Below are positions 53,278-62,063 of a stretch of DNA of 64,000 nt, one piece after another; the first letter of the stretch is position 1, and each line of letters begins with the position of its first letter. Below the pieces are notes generated by a model. That model was not told where the DNA came from. It saw nothing but the letters and a program-made list of their open reading frames with translations, and searched no databases. The DNA lies in NCBI GenBank assembly GCA_019416425.1, contig DXXK01000067.1, positions 1 to 64,000 of the forward strand. Direction: 5' to 3'. The position numbers and the translations under genes were made by a program. This stretch comes from Bacteroidales bacterium (GTDB taxonomy: Bacteria; Bacteroidota; Bacteroidia; Bacteroidales; Muribaculaceae).

Positions 53278-55860
53278 TCACTCGCCATCTATGATTTTCA
53301 ATGTCCGCAGCAATCGTTCGCCAAGGCCGATGGTGTATCCCTGCGATACGAAGACTATACGGTTGAAGGTGTCGGCTATAACGAATACCGGCAATTCCGA
53401 TGTAGGCAGATTCAACGAAGACCGGATCTCTTCAAGAATCCTTCCGTCCGGGTCTGTGCCGAACACAACATTGTCGGGAAGATCCGGATACAACTTGCGG
53501 TCAAAACCCTTGGCATCATCGCCTTCGAAAAGTATCAGCATCTTCTCGGCACCATTCAATGCCTTGGAACGATCGCTGAACTCCTGACCCAATACTGAAA
53601 TGTCGTTCAAGGTATGTACCGACGGCTCATGGCCGTTACGGATTATGCCTAATACATAGTAGCCACGTCCGGTTGTGGAGAGTATGCTCTTGTCGGTATC
53701 TGCAGCCAGGTCATGATAGATATCCTCGGCATTAAGGTTGCCGATAACGGACACAGCGGTATCATCCTCGCGAACCACCAACGGCACTTCGGTCGTCTCG
53801 CCTTCCCTGACATCGAAGAATCGGACATCTGCCAACACTCCCCCATCGGCAAGACGCTGACCTGTGATCAGCATATACTGTCCGGCATCTACTTCGGCTG
53901 GGGTTTCGAACAGTTTCGATACAGTACCGTCCTCGGGGTATTCCATCAGTTGAGGAACGCCATCCACGATACGCGAGATTGTGAAATGTGTATAGTAATT
54001 CGGATCCTTAAGGTACGGCTGTGGCTGGAAGGTCATCTTTACCTTCCCTTTAGCCACATGCGATGTCGCCGTCTCTTTCCTCAACACATCATGCCAATGG
54101 AGATTGCGGTCGGCATACTGTGCCTCGCCACGCACCAGATCCATACGTGCCGGAATACCCAGGCTTCGGGCCGCAGCGACAAAGAATATCTTCTTGGACA
54201 AAGCCGAAGCCCGGCCCATGTTGGCCACCGAGACAGGATCCATGCGGAAATTCAATGGATTCCGACGAGAATCCTCCTGAATGGCCTTATCCACCCATAC
54301 TGCAAGTTTAGATGGATTGGCACGGAATTCCTTATGTTTCTTCTTCGGCATGAATGTCGTCAGCTCATCCTTGTAGCTTGTGAGACGTTCATACTCCACA
54401 CGCGGATTCAGGATAAACTCGTATTGAAAATCCAACGGATAGCCATCGCCAGGCCGGAAGGCAGCCACATGCGACTTCAGCACCTCAACGGGGATGTCCC
54501 GACGGTCCTTCTCGCTTACCTTCTCCAGCATAGCCAATGCGATTTCCTTCTGATCCGGAGTCATCGCCTGCAATGCGTCAATCAACGACTTATGGTTACC
54601 ACGGGATTCCAGCAATACTTTTGTAAGCCGTTCCTTGTCAAGGCCTAACACCCGGGCCGCACGCGCAGACGATTCGTCAGTGGCGAAAGTCGACATATAG
54701 GCGTTACGGATGGAGTCCTCATATGCGAGTCTCTTCATGTTGGCCTGTTTCTGTTCCGGCGAGGCGTATGTCTCGATTGGACGGGACGGCGGAGGGGTTA
54801 TATCGAACCGCATCTCACCCGCATATGTCGCATCCTTATCAAGGATTATCTCCAACGGCTCTGTCATGTCGCCTTTCAATTGCCCCAGGTTGAAATTCCT
54901 GCCGTCACTGGCCCAGACAATCACATCACCCATACCGGTCGTCAATGAAGCATGCCCCTCGGCATCAGTACGACGTCTGGCTACGGGATAAAACTCGGCA
55001 TAGTTGTATATCCCGAAACTCACGATGGCATCCTTGACGGGTCGGCCGGCCTTGTCCTTGACCACGACCTTGCCCTCCTTGACAGGTGCATAATTGGATG
55101 TGACGTTGATGGTGGTTATGATGTCGTTACGCTGCAACTGCTCCTCGGGTCCATCATACATGCCGAAGACATTGGTGCTCATCAGCATTCCGCGAGATGC
55201 AGGAGCGTTGAACCAAGCCAGGTTCAGCACCGGTTCAGGCTCACATGCTCCGAGAAAGTACCATTTCCCGTCCGCCCAGGCCTCCACCCAGGCATGATTG
55301 TCATCGGTATGCGCCCAGCGTGGGGTGTAGACCTGACGCGCGGGGATACCCACGGACCGCAAAGCAGCCACGGTGAATGTAGATTCCTCGCCGCAACGGC
55401 CTATGGCCTGACTGACCGACGACAATGGCGAGGACGTACGCGCGTCCGACGGCTTGTACGTCACCTTCTCATGGCACCAATGGTTCACTTCCAGTATCGC
55501 GTCGGACATGCTTAAGCCCTTGACGCGGTCCTTCAGCTCGGCGTAGAACTGCGGGCGGCTCATGTCGAGCGACTCATTGTTGACACGCAACGGCAACACA
55601 AAGTGCATAAACTCCCGGTCAGGTACCTTGGCGCCCCAGGGCATCTCATGACGCGCCTGCAGCGACGACCTGACATTCTCAAGATAGAATTCCGGCGTAT
55701 AACCCGCCTTGTCGGGGTCCGACATATAATCGTAAAGGAACTCCATGGCAGCGCGCTCCTCACTGGTCATCCTCCCGTCTGCAATCTCTTGCGGTATGGC
55801 AGACAATACCTCTGCCATAAAAGCAGAAATCAATGTCAGCAGAACTATAATTCGTCTCAT
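53278..55860 (-). CDS. exported transglutaminase-like protein
   Basis: An 860-residue exported protein with a signal peptide (IIVLLTLISAFMAEVLSA). The transglutaminase-like cysteine-protease fold lies at about residues 100-220, with Cys in IGRCGEESTF and His in TDDNHAWVEAWADGKW, followed by LGACEPEPVLNLAW. A carboxypeptidase-regulatory-like beta domain (GKVVVKDKAGRPVKDAIVSF) and long uncharacterised parts follow. It may cleave or cross-link peptides or amidated glycans outside the cytoplasm. The start is the ATG at 55860, which overlaps the cutC stop (ATGA); an upstream in-frame start at 55896 is less likely. Confidence 0.8.
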   Translation of the reverse strand: MRRIIVLLTLISAFMAEVLSAIPQEIADGRMTSEERAAMEFLYDYMSDPDKAGYTPEFYLENVRSSLQARHEMPWGAKVPDREFMHFVLPLRVNNESLDMSRPQFYAELKDRVKGLSMSDAILEVNHWCHEKVTYKPSDARTSSPLSSVSQAIGRCGEESTFTVAALRSVGIPARQVYTPRWAHTDDNHAWVEAWADGKWYFLGACEPEPVLNLAWFNAPASRGMLMSTNVFGMYDGPEEQLQRNDIITTINVTSNYAPVKEGKVVVKDKAGRPVKDAIVSFGIYNYAEFYPVARRRTDAEGHASLTTGMGDVIVWASDGRNFNLGQLKGDMTEPLEIILDKDATYAGEMRFDITPPPSRPIETYASPEQKQANMKRLAYEDSIRNAYMSTFATDESSARAARVLGLDKERLTKVLLESRGNHKSLIDALQAMTPDQKEIALAMLEKVSEKDRRDIPVEVLKSHVAAFRPGDGYPLDFQYEFILNPRVEYERLTSYKDELTTFMPKKKHKEFRANPSKLAVWVDKAIQEDSRRNPLNFRMDPVSVANMGRASALSKKIFFVAAARSLGIPARMDLVRGEAQYADRNLHWHDVLRKETATSHVAKGKVKMTFQPQPYLKDPNYYTHFTISRIVDGVPQLMEYPEDGTVSKLFETPAEVDAGQYMLITGQRLADGGVLADVRFFDVREGETTEVPLVVREDDTAVSVIGNLNAEDIYHDLAADTDKSILSTTGRGYYVLGIIRNGHEPSVHTLNDISVLGQEFSDRSKALNGAEKMLILFEGDDAKGFDRKLYPDLPDNVVFGTDPDGRILEEIRSSLNLPTSELPVFVIADTFNRIVFVSQGYTIGLGERLLRTLKIIDGE

Positions 55861-56594
55861 ATACTGTCTATTATTTCGCGTAATCTGCGCACACATTCCT
55901 CATCTGTCGTCTTGCGCCTGTATTCATCCTCCTCATTACCCATGTTCACATCCTGTCGCCGGTATCTCATACCGCTCTCCACCATCCCGGAGCAGGTGGA
56001 ATGTATGGACGAGATACCGCTGATACGTATTATCTCCGCCACGTTACCGGGAGTGACTCCACACCCTGCCATTATGTTGATTCTGCCCCGTGCCTGTTCC
56101 ACCAGCCGTGCCAGATTCCCGACACCTTCCAGGGCATTTGGACGCAGTCCCGATGTCAAGACATTGTCAAAGCCAAGCTCAATCAATGTCTCCAGCGCTT
56201 CCTGGGAATCGCGGCACAGATCAAACGCACGGTGAAATGTCAACTGCATGCCGTCGGCCTCCTCGATCAGAGCCTGCACTGTCTCGACATCGATGTCGCC
56301 ATCAGGCGTCAGAGCACCGACCACGACACCATTAACGCCAAGGGTATTCGCCATCACTATATCCCCGGTCATTGTCCTTACGTCAGCAGGCGAGTAATTA
56401 AAATCTCCCCTGCGGGGACGTATCAGCACATTCACGGGAATCCCGGCTGTCATGGCCATCTGCACCTGACCGTAGGAAGGTGTCAGTCCTCCCTCGCCCA
56501 GCGCACAGCATAATTCCACGCGGTCGGCGCCACCATCCTTTGCGGCCATCACGCTCTCGGTGTCGCCGCAGCATACCTCAAGAATCCTCCTCAT
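55857..56594 (-). CDS. cutC: CutC family protein
   Basis: A 245-residue TIM-barrel protein of the CutC family: start LEVCCGDTESVMAAKDGGAD, RVELCCALGEGGLTPSYG, the conserved VLIRPRRGDFNYS, and MQLTFHRAFDLC. CutC was named for copper homeostasis, but the true reaction is unsettled. It overlaps the fucosidase gene upstream and the transglutaminase-like gene downstream by 4 bases each, so it is translated as part of this operon. In Bacteroidetes CutC is often found with glycosidases, which hints at a sugar-related role. Confidence 0.92.
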   Translation of the reverse strand: MRRILEVCCGDTESVMAAKDGGADRVELCCALGEGGLTPSYGQVQMAMTAGIPVNVLIRPRRGDFNYSPADVRTMTGDIVMANTLGVNGVVVGALTPDGDIDVETVQALIEEADGMQLTFHRAFDLCRDSQEALETLIELGFDNVLTSGLRPNALEGVGNLARLVEQARGRINIMAGCGVTPGNVAEIIRISGISSIHSTCSGMVESGMRYRRQDVNMGNEEDEYRRKTTDEECVRRLREIIDSI

Positions 56595-57913
56595 TTCAGT
56601 TCCAGTTCAATAACATGGTCGATTTCTTCAGGCACTTTGTCAAGATGGATGGTTATCCCGTCCTTCGACTTGCTGTACTTGACATCTTTACGGTCCGCGA
56701 ATGTCACAGCTTTCCTGACCTTGAGTTGTGCAGGCAGGAATATCTCGGTCGACTCCGGAGTGGTTACATGAACGTAGAGTTTGTTGCCCTTGGCGGTAGC
56801 TGACCCCCAGCTCTGCGCGGGGAACGGTCCGGCCTCGGTGCCGTAGATTGTCTCGCCGTATACACGCATCCACTTGCCCATGTCGCGCAGACGGTCGCGA
56901 GCAGCGGCAGGCAGTTCGCCATTGGGTTGCGGACCGATGTTCAGCAACAGGTTGGCACCCATACCGGCGGCTTTTACCAGATAGCGTATCAACGTTGGTG
57001 TATCCTTGTAATTTGTATCAACTACCTTGTATCCCCACATGCCGTTCATGGTATTGCAGGTCTCAAGCGGAAGACGGCTGATCTCCTGACCCGACAGACC
57101 GGCGGTGTTCTCCCCCGGAAGATCGCGTTCGAAAATCTGCATATCCTCGCCGGGATAAGGCGTCTGATGATGATTGTTGGCTACCATGCAGGCGGCCTGC
57201 AGCCTATGGATCATGGCATACTGCTCCTTCAGTCCCCAGTCAAAAGGCGTGGCGTCCTCGTCATGGTCCCACCATCCGTCAAACCATATCGCCCGGATCG
57301 GACCGTAATTCGTCAGAAGCTCGGTCAGCTGGCTGTTCATGAACCGGTAGTAGCTGTTCCAGTCATTGACCGTTGAATCCCGTCCGGTGGTGTGGCCGGT
57401 GCGTCCTTGCGGATAGTCGGGACGCGTCCAGTCAAGGTGTGAATAATAGAGGTGCAGCTTGAGGTTCTTTTTATGACATTCATCGGCAAGCTCCTTCAGG
57501 ACATCCCGTTTGAAAGGCGTGGCATCCACGATGTTGTAGTCGCTCTGGCCGGTATGGAACATCGAGAATCCGTCATGATGGCGGCTTGTGAATGTAACAT
57601 AGCGAGCGCCGGAGTCCTTGATTGCATCCACCCATTCTGCGGCATCGAAATCGGCGGGATAGAAGCCTCGAGCAGCCTTGGCATATTCCGAGGCGAGCGG
57701 TCCGTAGTTCATGTACCACTCCCCTTGTCCGAACATACTGTAGATTCCCCAATGTATAAAGATTCCGAAGCGGTCGTTGCTGAAATCACGGCGTGACTGC
57801 AACACTTCCGGCGTAGGCTCGTATACGTAATTACGGTCCGGTTCCATGGTGTCGGCCAACGCTGACACGGTCATCGCCAAGGCAACCGATATTGTCATTA
57901 TAGTCTTTTTCAT
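56591..57913 (-). CDS. alpha-L-fucosidase (GH29)
   Basis: A 440-residue exported GH29 enzyme with a signal peptide (TIMTISVALAMTVSALA). The catalytic barrel shows RFGIFIHWGIYSMFGQGEWY, RYVTFTSRHHDGFSMFH, and the nucleophile Asp in AIWFDGWWDHDEDA. A C-terminal beta domain ends GITIHLDKVPEE. It removes terminal L-fucose from host-type glycans in the periplasm. The gene overlaps cutC by 4 bases and follows the ROK kinase by 11. No fucose isomerase or kinase is visible in the window. Confidence 0.92.
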   Translation of the reverse strand: MKKTIMTISVALAMTVSALADTMEPDRNYVYEPTPEVLQSRRDFSNDRFGIFIHWGIYSMFGQGEWYMNYGPLASEYAKAARGFYPADFDAAEWVDAIKDSGARYVTFTSRHHDGFSMFHTGQSDYNIVDATPFKRDVLKELADECHKKNLKLHLYYSHLDWTRPDYPQGRTGHTTGRDSTVNDWNSYYRFMNSQLTELLTNYGPIRAIWFDGWWDHDEDATPFDWGLKEQYAMIHRLQAACMVANNHHQTPYPGEDMQIFERDLPGENTAGLSGQEISRLPLETCNTMNGMWGYKVVDTNYKDTPTLIRYLVKAAGMGANLLLNIGPQPNGELPAAARDRLRDMGKWMRVYGETIYGTEAGPFPAQSWGSATAKGNKLYVHVTTPESTEIFLPAQLKVRKAVTFADRKDVKYSKSKDGITIHLDKVPEEIDHVIELELK

Positions 57914-57924
57914 CTTAGCAGTGT

Positions 57925-58929
57925 TTATTGTTTCTGCCAGGGAAGCGAGGCGGCTCCAAGTATAGCGGCATGCGCTCCCGGCATGGTGGAAAACATTATC
58001 TTAGTATCGCGGTAGAGATACAGCATATGCCGGTCCATTACCTCCTTGATGTGATGGGCGTTCAATTCACGCGGATTGGCAACACCGCCGAACAGGATTA
58101 TAGCCTCGGGATCGCAGAAGGCACAGAACTCGGCAAACGCTTTACCCATAACTTCCTCAGTCAGATACAGCACCTGCGCAGCGATCACGTCCCCTTGAAG
58201 AAATGCCTTGCCTATGGCTTTTGCCGTCAGCTGTTGGTCGGGCATATCACGCAATATAGATTGCGTATCGGAAGCGGCCAGCATCTTTCGGGCAGTTTCC
58301 ACTATACCCGAAGCCGTGCAGTAGGTCTGGAGACATCCGTCACGTCCGCATGTGCAATGCCGGTCGGCGGTAAACCCGAAAGTCATATGTCCCAGCTCGC
58401 CTGCAAAACCATGCATGCCGTTCAGTACACGTCCGTCAACCACAATGCCGCTTCCTACTCCTGTGCCGAGAGTGATCTCGATGAAGTTATCCATTCCACG
58501 GGCGCAACCGTAAGTCATCTCGCCGATCGCAGCGGCATTGGCGTCGTTGGCCATCCAAACGGCAAGTCCGGTAGCGGACTCAAGCATCCGGCCGAGCGGC
58601 GTTATACCTTTCCAAGGAAGGTCAGCGGGATTCTCTATGCATTTGGTCTTGGGATTAGCGCAGGGAGTTCCGATACCGATGCCGATAATGCTACAGTTTG
58701 ACTCCGAAATCCGGCCGGCCTCATCGACTGTGGCCACGCCAGACTCGCGGATCATACCGATTATTTCCGAGCCCAGCTTCTTGACGAAGTCATTGGCATC
58801 CATATAGTCCCTTGTCGCAAAACCCTCCTGACGGATTATGCTCCCATCGGCCGTGACAAGCGCCACATGGATATTTGTGCCGCCTATATCGACGCCGATA
58901 CTGTATTTCTGCTCTATTTCGTTTTCCAT
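57925..58929 (-). CDS. ROK family sugar kinase (glucokinase type)
   Basis: A 334-residue cytoplasmic ROK kinase. The ATP loop GVDIGGTNIHVALV is at the start, WMANDANAAAIGEMTYG and FIEITLGTGVGSGIVVDG form the sugar site, and the zinc motif is CTCGRDGCLQTYC. Glucose is the likely substrate, with N-acetylmannosamine or similar as options. It is the first gene of the GH29-cutC-transglutaminase operon; the minus-strand box TAATTTTGC is at 58985-58993. Confidence 0.9.
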   Translation of the reverse strand: MENEIEQKYSIGVDIGGTNIHVALVTADGSIIRQEGFATRDYMDANDFVKKLGSEIIGMIRESGVATVDEAGRISESNCSIIGIGIGTPCANPKTKCIENPADLPWKGITPLGRMLESATGLAVWMANDANAAAIGEMTYGCARGMDNFIEITLGTGVGSGIVVDGRVLNGMHGFAGELGHMTFGFTADRHCTCGRDGCLQTYCTASGIVETARKMLAASDTQSILRDMPDQQLTAKAIGKAFLQGDVIAAQVLYLTEEVMGKAFAEFCAFCDPEAIILFGGVANPRELNAHHIKEVMDRHMLYLYRDTKIMFSTMPGAHAAILGAASLPWQKQ

Positions 58930-58984
58930 GATGATACGTTCTGTATGGTTTCTTGCGACTTGGCTTCAAGTTCGCGCAATTTTC

Positions 58985-58993
58985 GCAAAATTA
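58985..58993 (-). promoter_or_regulatory. -7 box of the ROK-GH29 operon
   Basis: The minus strand reads TAATTTTGC, 56 bases before the ROK kinase start. The EamA stop codon (59023) lies 30 bases further up. Confidence 0.55.
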
Positions 58994-59022
58994 CAAAAAA
59001 TTCACGTTTTGTGTATACGGAA

Positions 59023-59913
59023 TCAGCGTTTGGTGGAAATAATCATGAAGGTGACGGCGCCCATTGCGATGATCATGCCGATCAGGATGTTGTTGGTCAG
59101 CGGCTCGCCGAAAACCAGAGTGCCGACCATGATGGCTGTCACCGGTTCGAAGACGCCAAGCACCGAAGCCTTGGTCGCGCCGATGTTGCGCGATGCCACT
59201 GCCAATGATGCGGTCGAGATGATAGTCGGGAATATGGCAAGGCCCACCAAATTCAGCCAGTCCAGATTAGTGTCTATACCGGTCATAAGGTTCTGACCTG
59301 AGCAAAGCACCTGTATCATGAAAACCACAGCACCTACCAACAGTGAATAGAATGTCAGCACTGAATCCGATACGGTGCTGATAGACTTGTTGCGGTTGAT
59401 TATGACCACAAATAGTGCATAGGCTAATGCCGAGCCCAACGACAGAACTACTCCTATCGGATTGATTGACTCCGCCGGTCCTCCCTGGGTCATTATGATG
59501 ACCCCTACAAATGTGGCGGCGATTGCCAGCCATACCTGCCATGACGGCACCACCTTTAGGAACACCATCATCAGCGCGACCAGCACCGGCGAGACGAACA
59601 CTATCATCGTCGCCAGACCCGACGGCATATAGTTGTAGGCCGAGAACAGCATGATGCTGCTCGAAGTGTAAAGCAATCCAAGTATCAGCAACACGCCGGC
59701 CTGTTTCATGTTGACTCTGAAACTCTGTCGGTCAGCCAAAAGAATAGCTCCTAAGATCAAAACCGCGAAACCATACCGGAAGAACAATACAGACTCAACC
59801 GATGCCCCGTCCCGCATCAGCGGCATGGCGAACAGCGGATTCAATCCATAAGTGATACCCGATACAATTCCCGCCGGATACCCAATCAACGCATTCTTAC
59901 TGATTCCATTCAT
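59023..59913 (-). CDS. EamA family DMT transporter
   Basis: A 296-residue inner-membrane protein with ten hydrophobic helices and two EamA halves. The first includes SVLFFRYGFAVLILGAILLA and LGLLYTSSSIMLFSAYNYMP; the second ends with GVFEPVTAIMVGTLVFGEPL, the characteristic last-but-one helix motif. It resembles the Bacteroides drug/metabolite exporters but the cargo is unknown. It is a separate branch from the EamA at 41705. Downstream on the same strand is the ROK operon. Confidence 0.88.
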   Translation of the reverse strand: MNGISKNALIGYPAGIVSGITYGLNPLFAMPLMRDGASVESVLFFRYGFAVLILGAILLADRQSFRVNMKQAGVLLILGLLYTSSSIMLFSAYNYMPSGLATMIVFVSPVLVALMMVFLKVVPSWQVWLAIAATFVGVIIMTQGGPAESINPIGVVLSLGSALAYALFVVIINRNKSISTVSDSVLTFYSLLVGAVVFMIQVLCSGQNLMTGIDTNLDWLNLVGLAIFPTIISTASLAVASRNIGATKASVLGVFEPVTAIMVGTLVFGEPLTNNILIGMIIAMGAVTFMIISTKR

Positions 59914-60147
59914 CTAATCAAAATCATATGATTCATCGCATCAGGAAACGTTCTGATTTGAGGAAATATTATTGATTATAGTTGACAAAACATGTATTTG
60001 TGCAAAATGAATTCGTGGTCAATACCATCTACATAGGCTGCAAGAAATTCCCGTACCACGATACTTTAGCCCTCTCCGTGTCGGGCGTATCGTGAAAAGG
60101 TTGAATCCTTTAACAGCCATATCCTTGTTTAATCCGTTATAATGTTG
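59914..60147. other. intergenic region without a visible gene
   Basis: AT-rich spacer between the divergent EamA gene and the small-ORF/GNAT pair. No open frame, RNA or strong repeat is evident; it should hold the EamA promoter, whose box I could not place with confidence. Confidence 0.4.
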
Positions 60148-60155
60148 TAACTTTG
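60148..60155 (+). promoter_or_regulatory. -7 box of the small-ORF/GNAT pair
   Basis: TAACTTTG fits TAnnTTTG, 21 bases before the ATG at 60177, so the leader is only about 15 bases. The in-frame TTG at 60153 lies inside the box and cannot be the start. Confidence 0.6.
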
Positions 60156-60176
60156 TACTCTAAAACAGAATCTGAT

Positions 60177-60362
60177 ATGGCAATGACAATCAACTCATCA
60201 CCTGTGCTGACAGGTGAATCTGCACGAGCTTTCATCGAGGAAGCAGAGCGTAACGGCAAACTGCCAACGCCATGTCTTTCGCCTGAACGCGAAGCGCAGA
60301 TAGCTGAATTTTTAAGAAAATCGCGCGAGTTCATTTTTCCTCCCAAGGATAAGAAAAAATGA
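60177..60362 (+). CDS. small protein paired with GNAT (antitoxin-like position)
   Basis: A 61-residue, charged, soluble protein (MAMTINSSPVLTGESARAFI, ending FIFPPKDKKK). I do not recognise a fold. Its stop overlaps the start of the GNAT gene as ATGA (60359-60362), and it has its own promoter. A small charged gene coupled to a GNAT enzyme is the layout of GNAT-type toxin-antitoxin modules (TacAT, AtaRT), although the ribbon-helix-helix signature of those antitoxins is not evident here. A toxin-antitoxin role is therefore only a suggestion. Confidence 0.65.
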   Translation: MAMTINSSPVLTGESARAFIEEAERNGKLPTPCLSPEREAQIAEFLRKSREFIFPPKDKKK

Positions 60363-60963
60363 ACCCGGATAATTTTATCCTTGAACGTGATGCTGTGATG
60401 CGGCCTTACACGGCTGATGTCGCCGCCTATTGTGCACCTTTTTCATGTGAGGACAGCGACCTCGACGAGTTCTTTTCAAAAGACGCTTTCCTCTATGAAA
60501 CCGAACTGTTGGGAAAAACATATGCCTGGATTAACACAGCTGATCCTTCGCAGATTTTGGGTCTGGCAACTTTGGCAAATGACAGCGTCAAAGCAAAGTT
60601 TATCGCCAATTCCGCGCGAAACCGACTGCAACGAAGTATCACAAATGCCAAACGCGGAATGAATTATCCCGCCATCCTTATTGGACGTTTGGGCGTTTCT
60701 TCCGAATATCGAGGCAAAGGGCTTAACATCGGCAGTCAGATTCTCGACTTTATCAAAGGTTGGTTCCGCTCGTTTGATAATAAAACCGGATGCCGTTTTA
60801 TTGTCGTTGACGCCTACAACAACGAAAAACTCTGCATTTCTATGAAAAGAACGGTTTCAAACCTTTGTATAAAAGCGAACATGAGGAACGTGCTTTCCTT
60901 GAATTAGCTCATGACGAACCTTTGGGAACCAGATTTATGTTCTTCGACCTGAAACTCAAATGA
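60359..60963 (+). pseudogene. GNAT acetyltransferase, frameshift in A-run (possible toxin)
   Basis: The frame from 60359 gives a GNAT of the small toxin-like type: NFILERDAVMRPYTADVAAY, FSCEDSDLDEFF, AILIGRLGVSSEYRGKGLNI (acetyl-CoA loop), CRFIVVDAYNN. After EKL it goes astray and stops at 60907. Shifting by one base after the run of five A (60825-60829) gives LHFYEKNGFKPLYKSEHEER, then LGTRFMFFDLKLK to a TGA at 60963, the expected end (YEKNGF is the family signature). One A is missing relative to the intact gene, so this is a slippage-type lesion. Confidence 0.8.
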
Positions 60964-60969
60964 AATAAG

Positions 60970-61119
60970 CCTCAGTCTCCCGGCGAATTATTCATACCAG
61001 ACAACGAGGTCAGGCTTCCGGATGAGTTTGAATACGGCCGAGTGGATGAATATATCCGCTCGGCAGAGGCATTTTCTCGCTCATCTTATTCTGAGCTTTT
61101 CTGCAATTTGTACCCATAA
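60970..61119 (+). pseudogene. possible remnant of a LuxR-type regulator N-terminus
   Basis: A 49-codon stretch without a start codon reads LFIPDNEVRLPDEFEYGRVD, then EYIRSAEAFSRSSYSELF, then a stop. The YIRSAEAFSR piece resembles the beginning of Bacteroidales LuxR-type regulators as I remember them. Nothing recognisable follows. I treat it as a likely gene fragment, not a working gene. Confidence 0.35.
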
Positions 61120-61292
61120 ATGTAAGTTGCTTAATAATAGCATCTTCTTACCTATTGCCAATTTAAATTAGATACGAATTTAACTACTATTCGTGTACTC
61201 ATTGTTAATTTACTTTTTGATTTTCATAGAGTTCCATTTTGAGGCATATTTTCGGAAAAACTAAGAAATAAGCAGCATCATTTAAAATATCA

Positions 61293-61313
61293 GGCAACCC
61301 CGCCGGGATTGCC
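61293..61313 (-). terminator. terminator candidate after the lipoprotein gene
   Basis: GGCAACCC (61293-61300) pairs with GGGATTGCC (61305-61313), one base bulged, about 80 bases past the minus-strand lipoprotein stop. The minus direction then runs into an AT-rich stretch. The rest of 61120-61391 shows no gene. Confidence 0.5.
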
Positions 61314-61391
61314 CGATAACTTATGCCTCTTGTGAGGTAAATGATTCTGATATATCCCTAACTCACGTTAATATGACTCAATAAGTGATAT

Positions 61392-62030
61392 TTATATAGT
61401 GATTATATCAGTCAACTCAGCGTATTCCCACTTTCGTAGATTCTTCATGTGGGTTAAAATAGTTATGAATTTTCTTACTTTGGCAGCCGGAACCAAGTCT
61501 TCGGCGTTGGACGACATTACTTTACCCCAAGGGATGTCGATATAGCCGAAGGCTCTGCCGTCTTTGTCCCACCAGACATCTACGCTTTTCTGTTCAGTAA
61601 GCGGTTCTCCTCCAAATGCCACTATCGCATTTGACAGAGCTTTGTATTTGTCCATCATAATATGAGATTCATCTTTCCTTGGCAAGATATCCTTATAGCG
61701 TTCCAAAGCATCTTTGCGCCGTATCATTTTGCCGCCTTCCTCGTCCTCAAGAGCTACGATAAACTTGATATTGAGATATTTGTCGGATACTAATACCCCG
61801 AGTATCTCAAACTCGGAAGCTATACTGTCCCTTACAAGGTTATAGTCTTGCTTATTAAGATAGTAAATCACTCCGTCGCGTTGTACTGCAAGCGACAGAT
61901 GTTCTGGAGTAGTATGGGTCTCCCAAAATTGATTGAATGAATCTTTGGATGAGTCTTTCCCTTTTTCCATTGAGCATCCTGTCAACAGAATTGAAAGAAA
62001 CATGCTTAATATAAGTATCAAATGTTTCAT
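61392..62030 (-). CDS. lipoprotein of unknown function
   Basis: A 212-residue lipoprotein: signal MKHLILILSMFLSILLTGCS with lipidated Cys19. The rest is a soluble alpha/beta-like domain (YYLNKQDYNLVRDSIASEFE, LNIKFIVALEDEEGGKMIRR, KSVDVWWDKDGRAFGYIDIP) that I cannot assign. It lies 33 bases after the WG-repeat lipoprotein gene on the same strand, so the two probably form an operon at the cell envelope. Composition is AT-rich. Confidence 0.7.
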   Translation of the reverse strand: MKHLILILSMFLSILLTGCSMEKGKDSSKDSFNQFWETHTTPEHLSLAVQRDGVIYYLNKQDYNLVRDSIASEFEILGVLVSDKYLNIKFIVALEDEEGGKMIRRKDALERYKDILPRKDESHIMMDKYKALSNAIVAFGGEPLTEQKSVDVWWDKDGRAFGYIDIPWGKVMSSNAEDLVPAAKVRKFITILTHMKNLRKWEYAELTDIITI

Positions 62031-62063
62031 ATGCTTAAACTATAATCGATTTATGAAATATCA

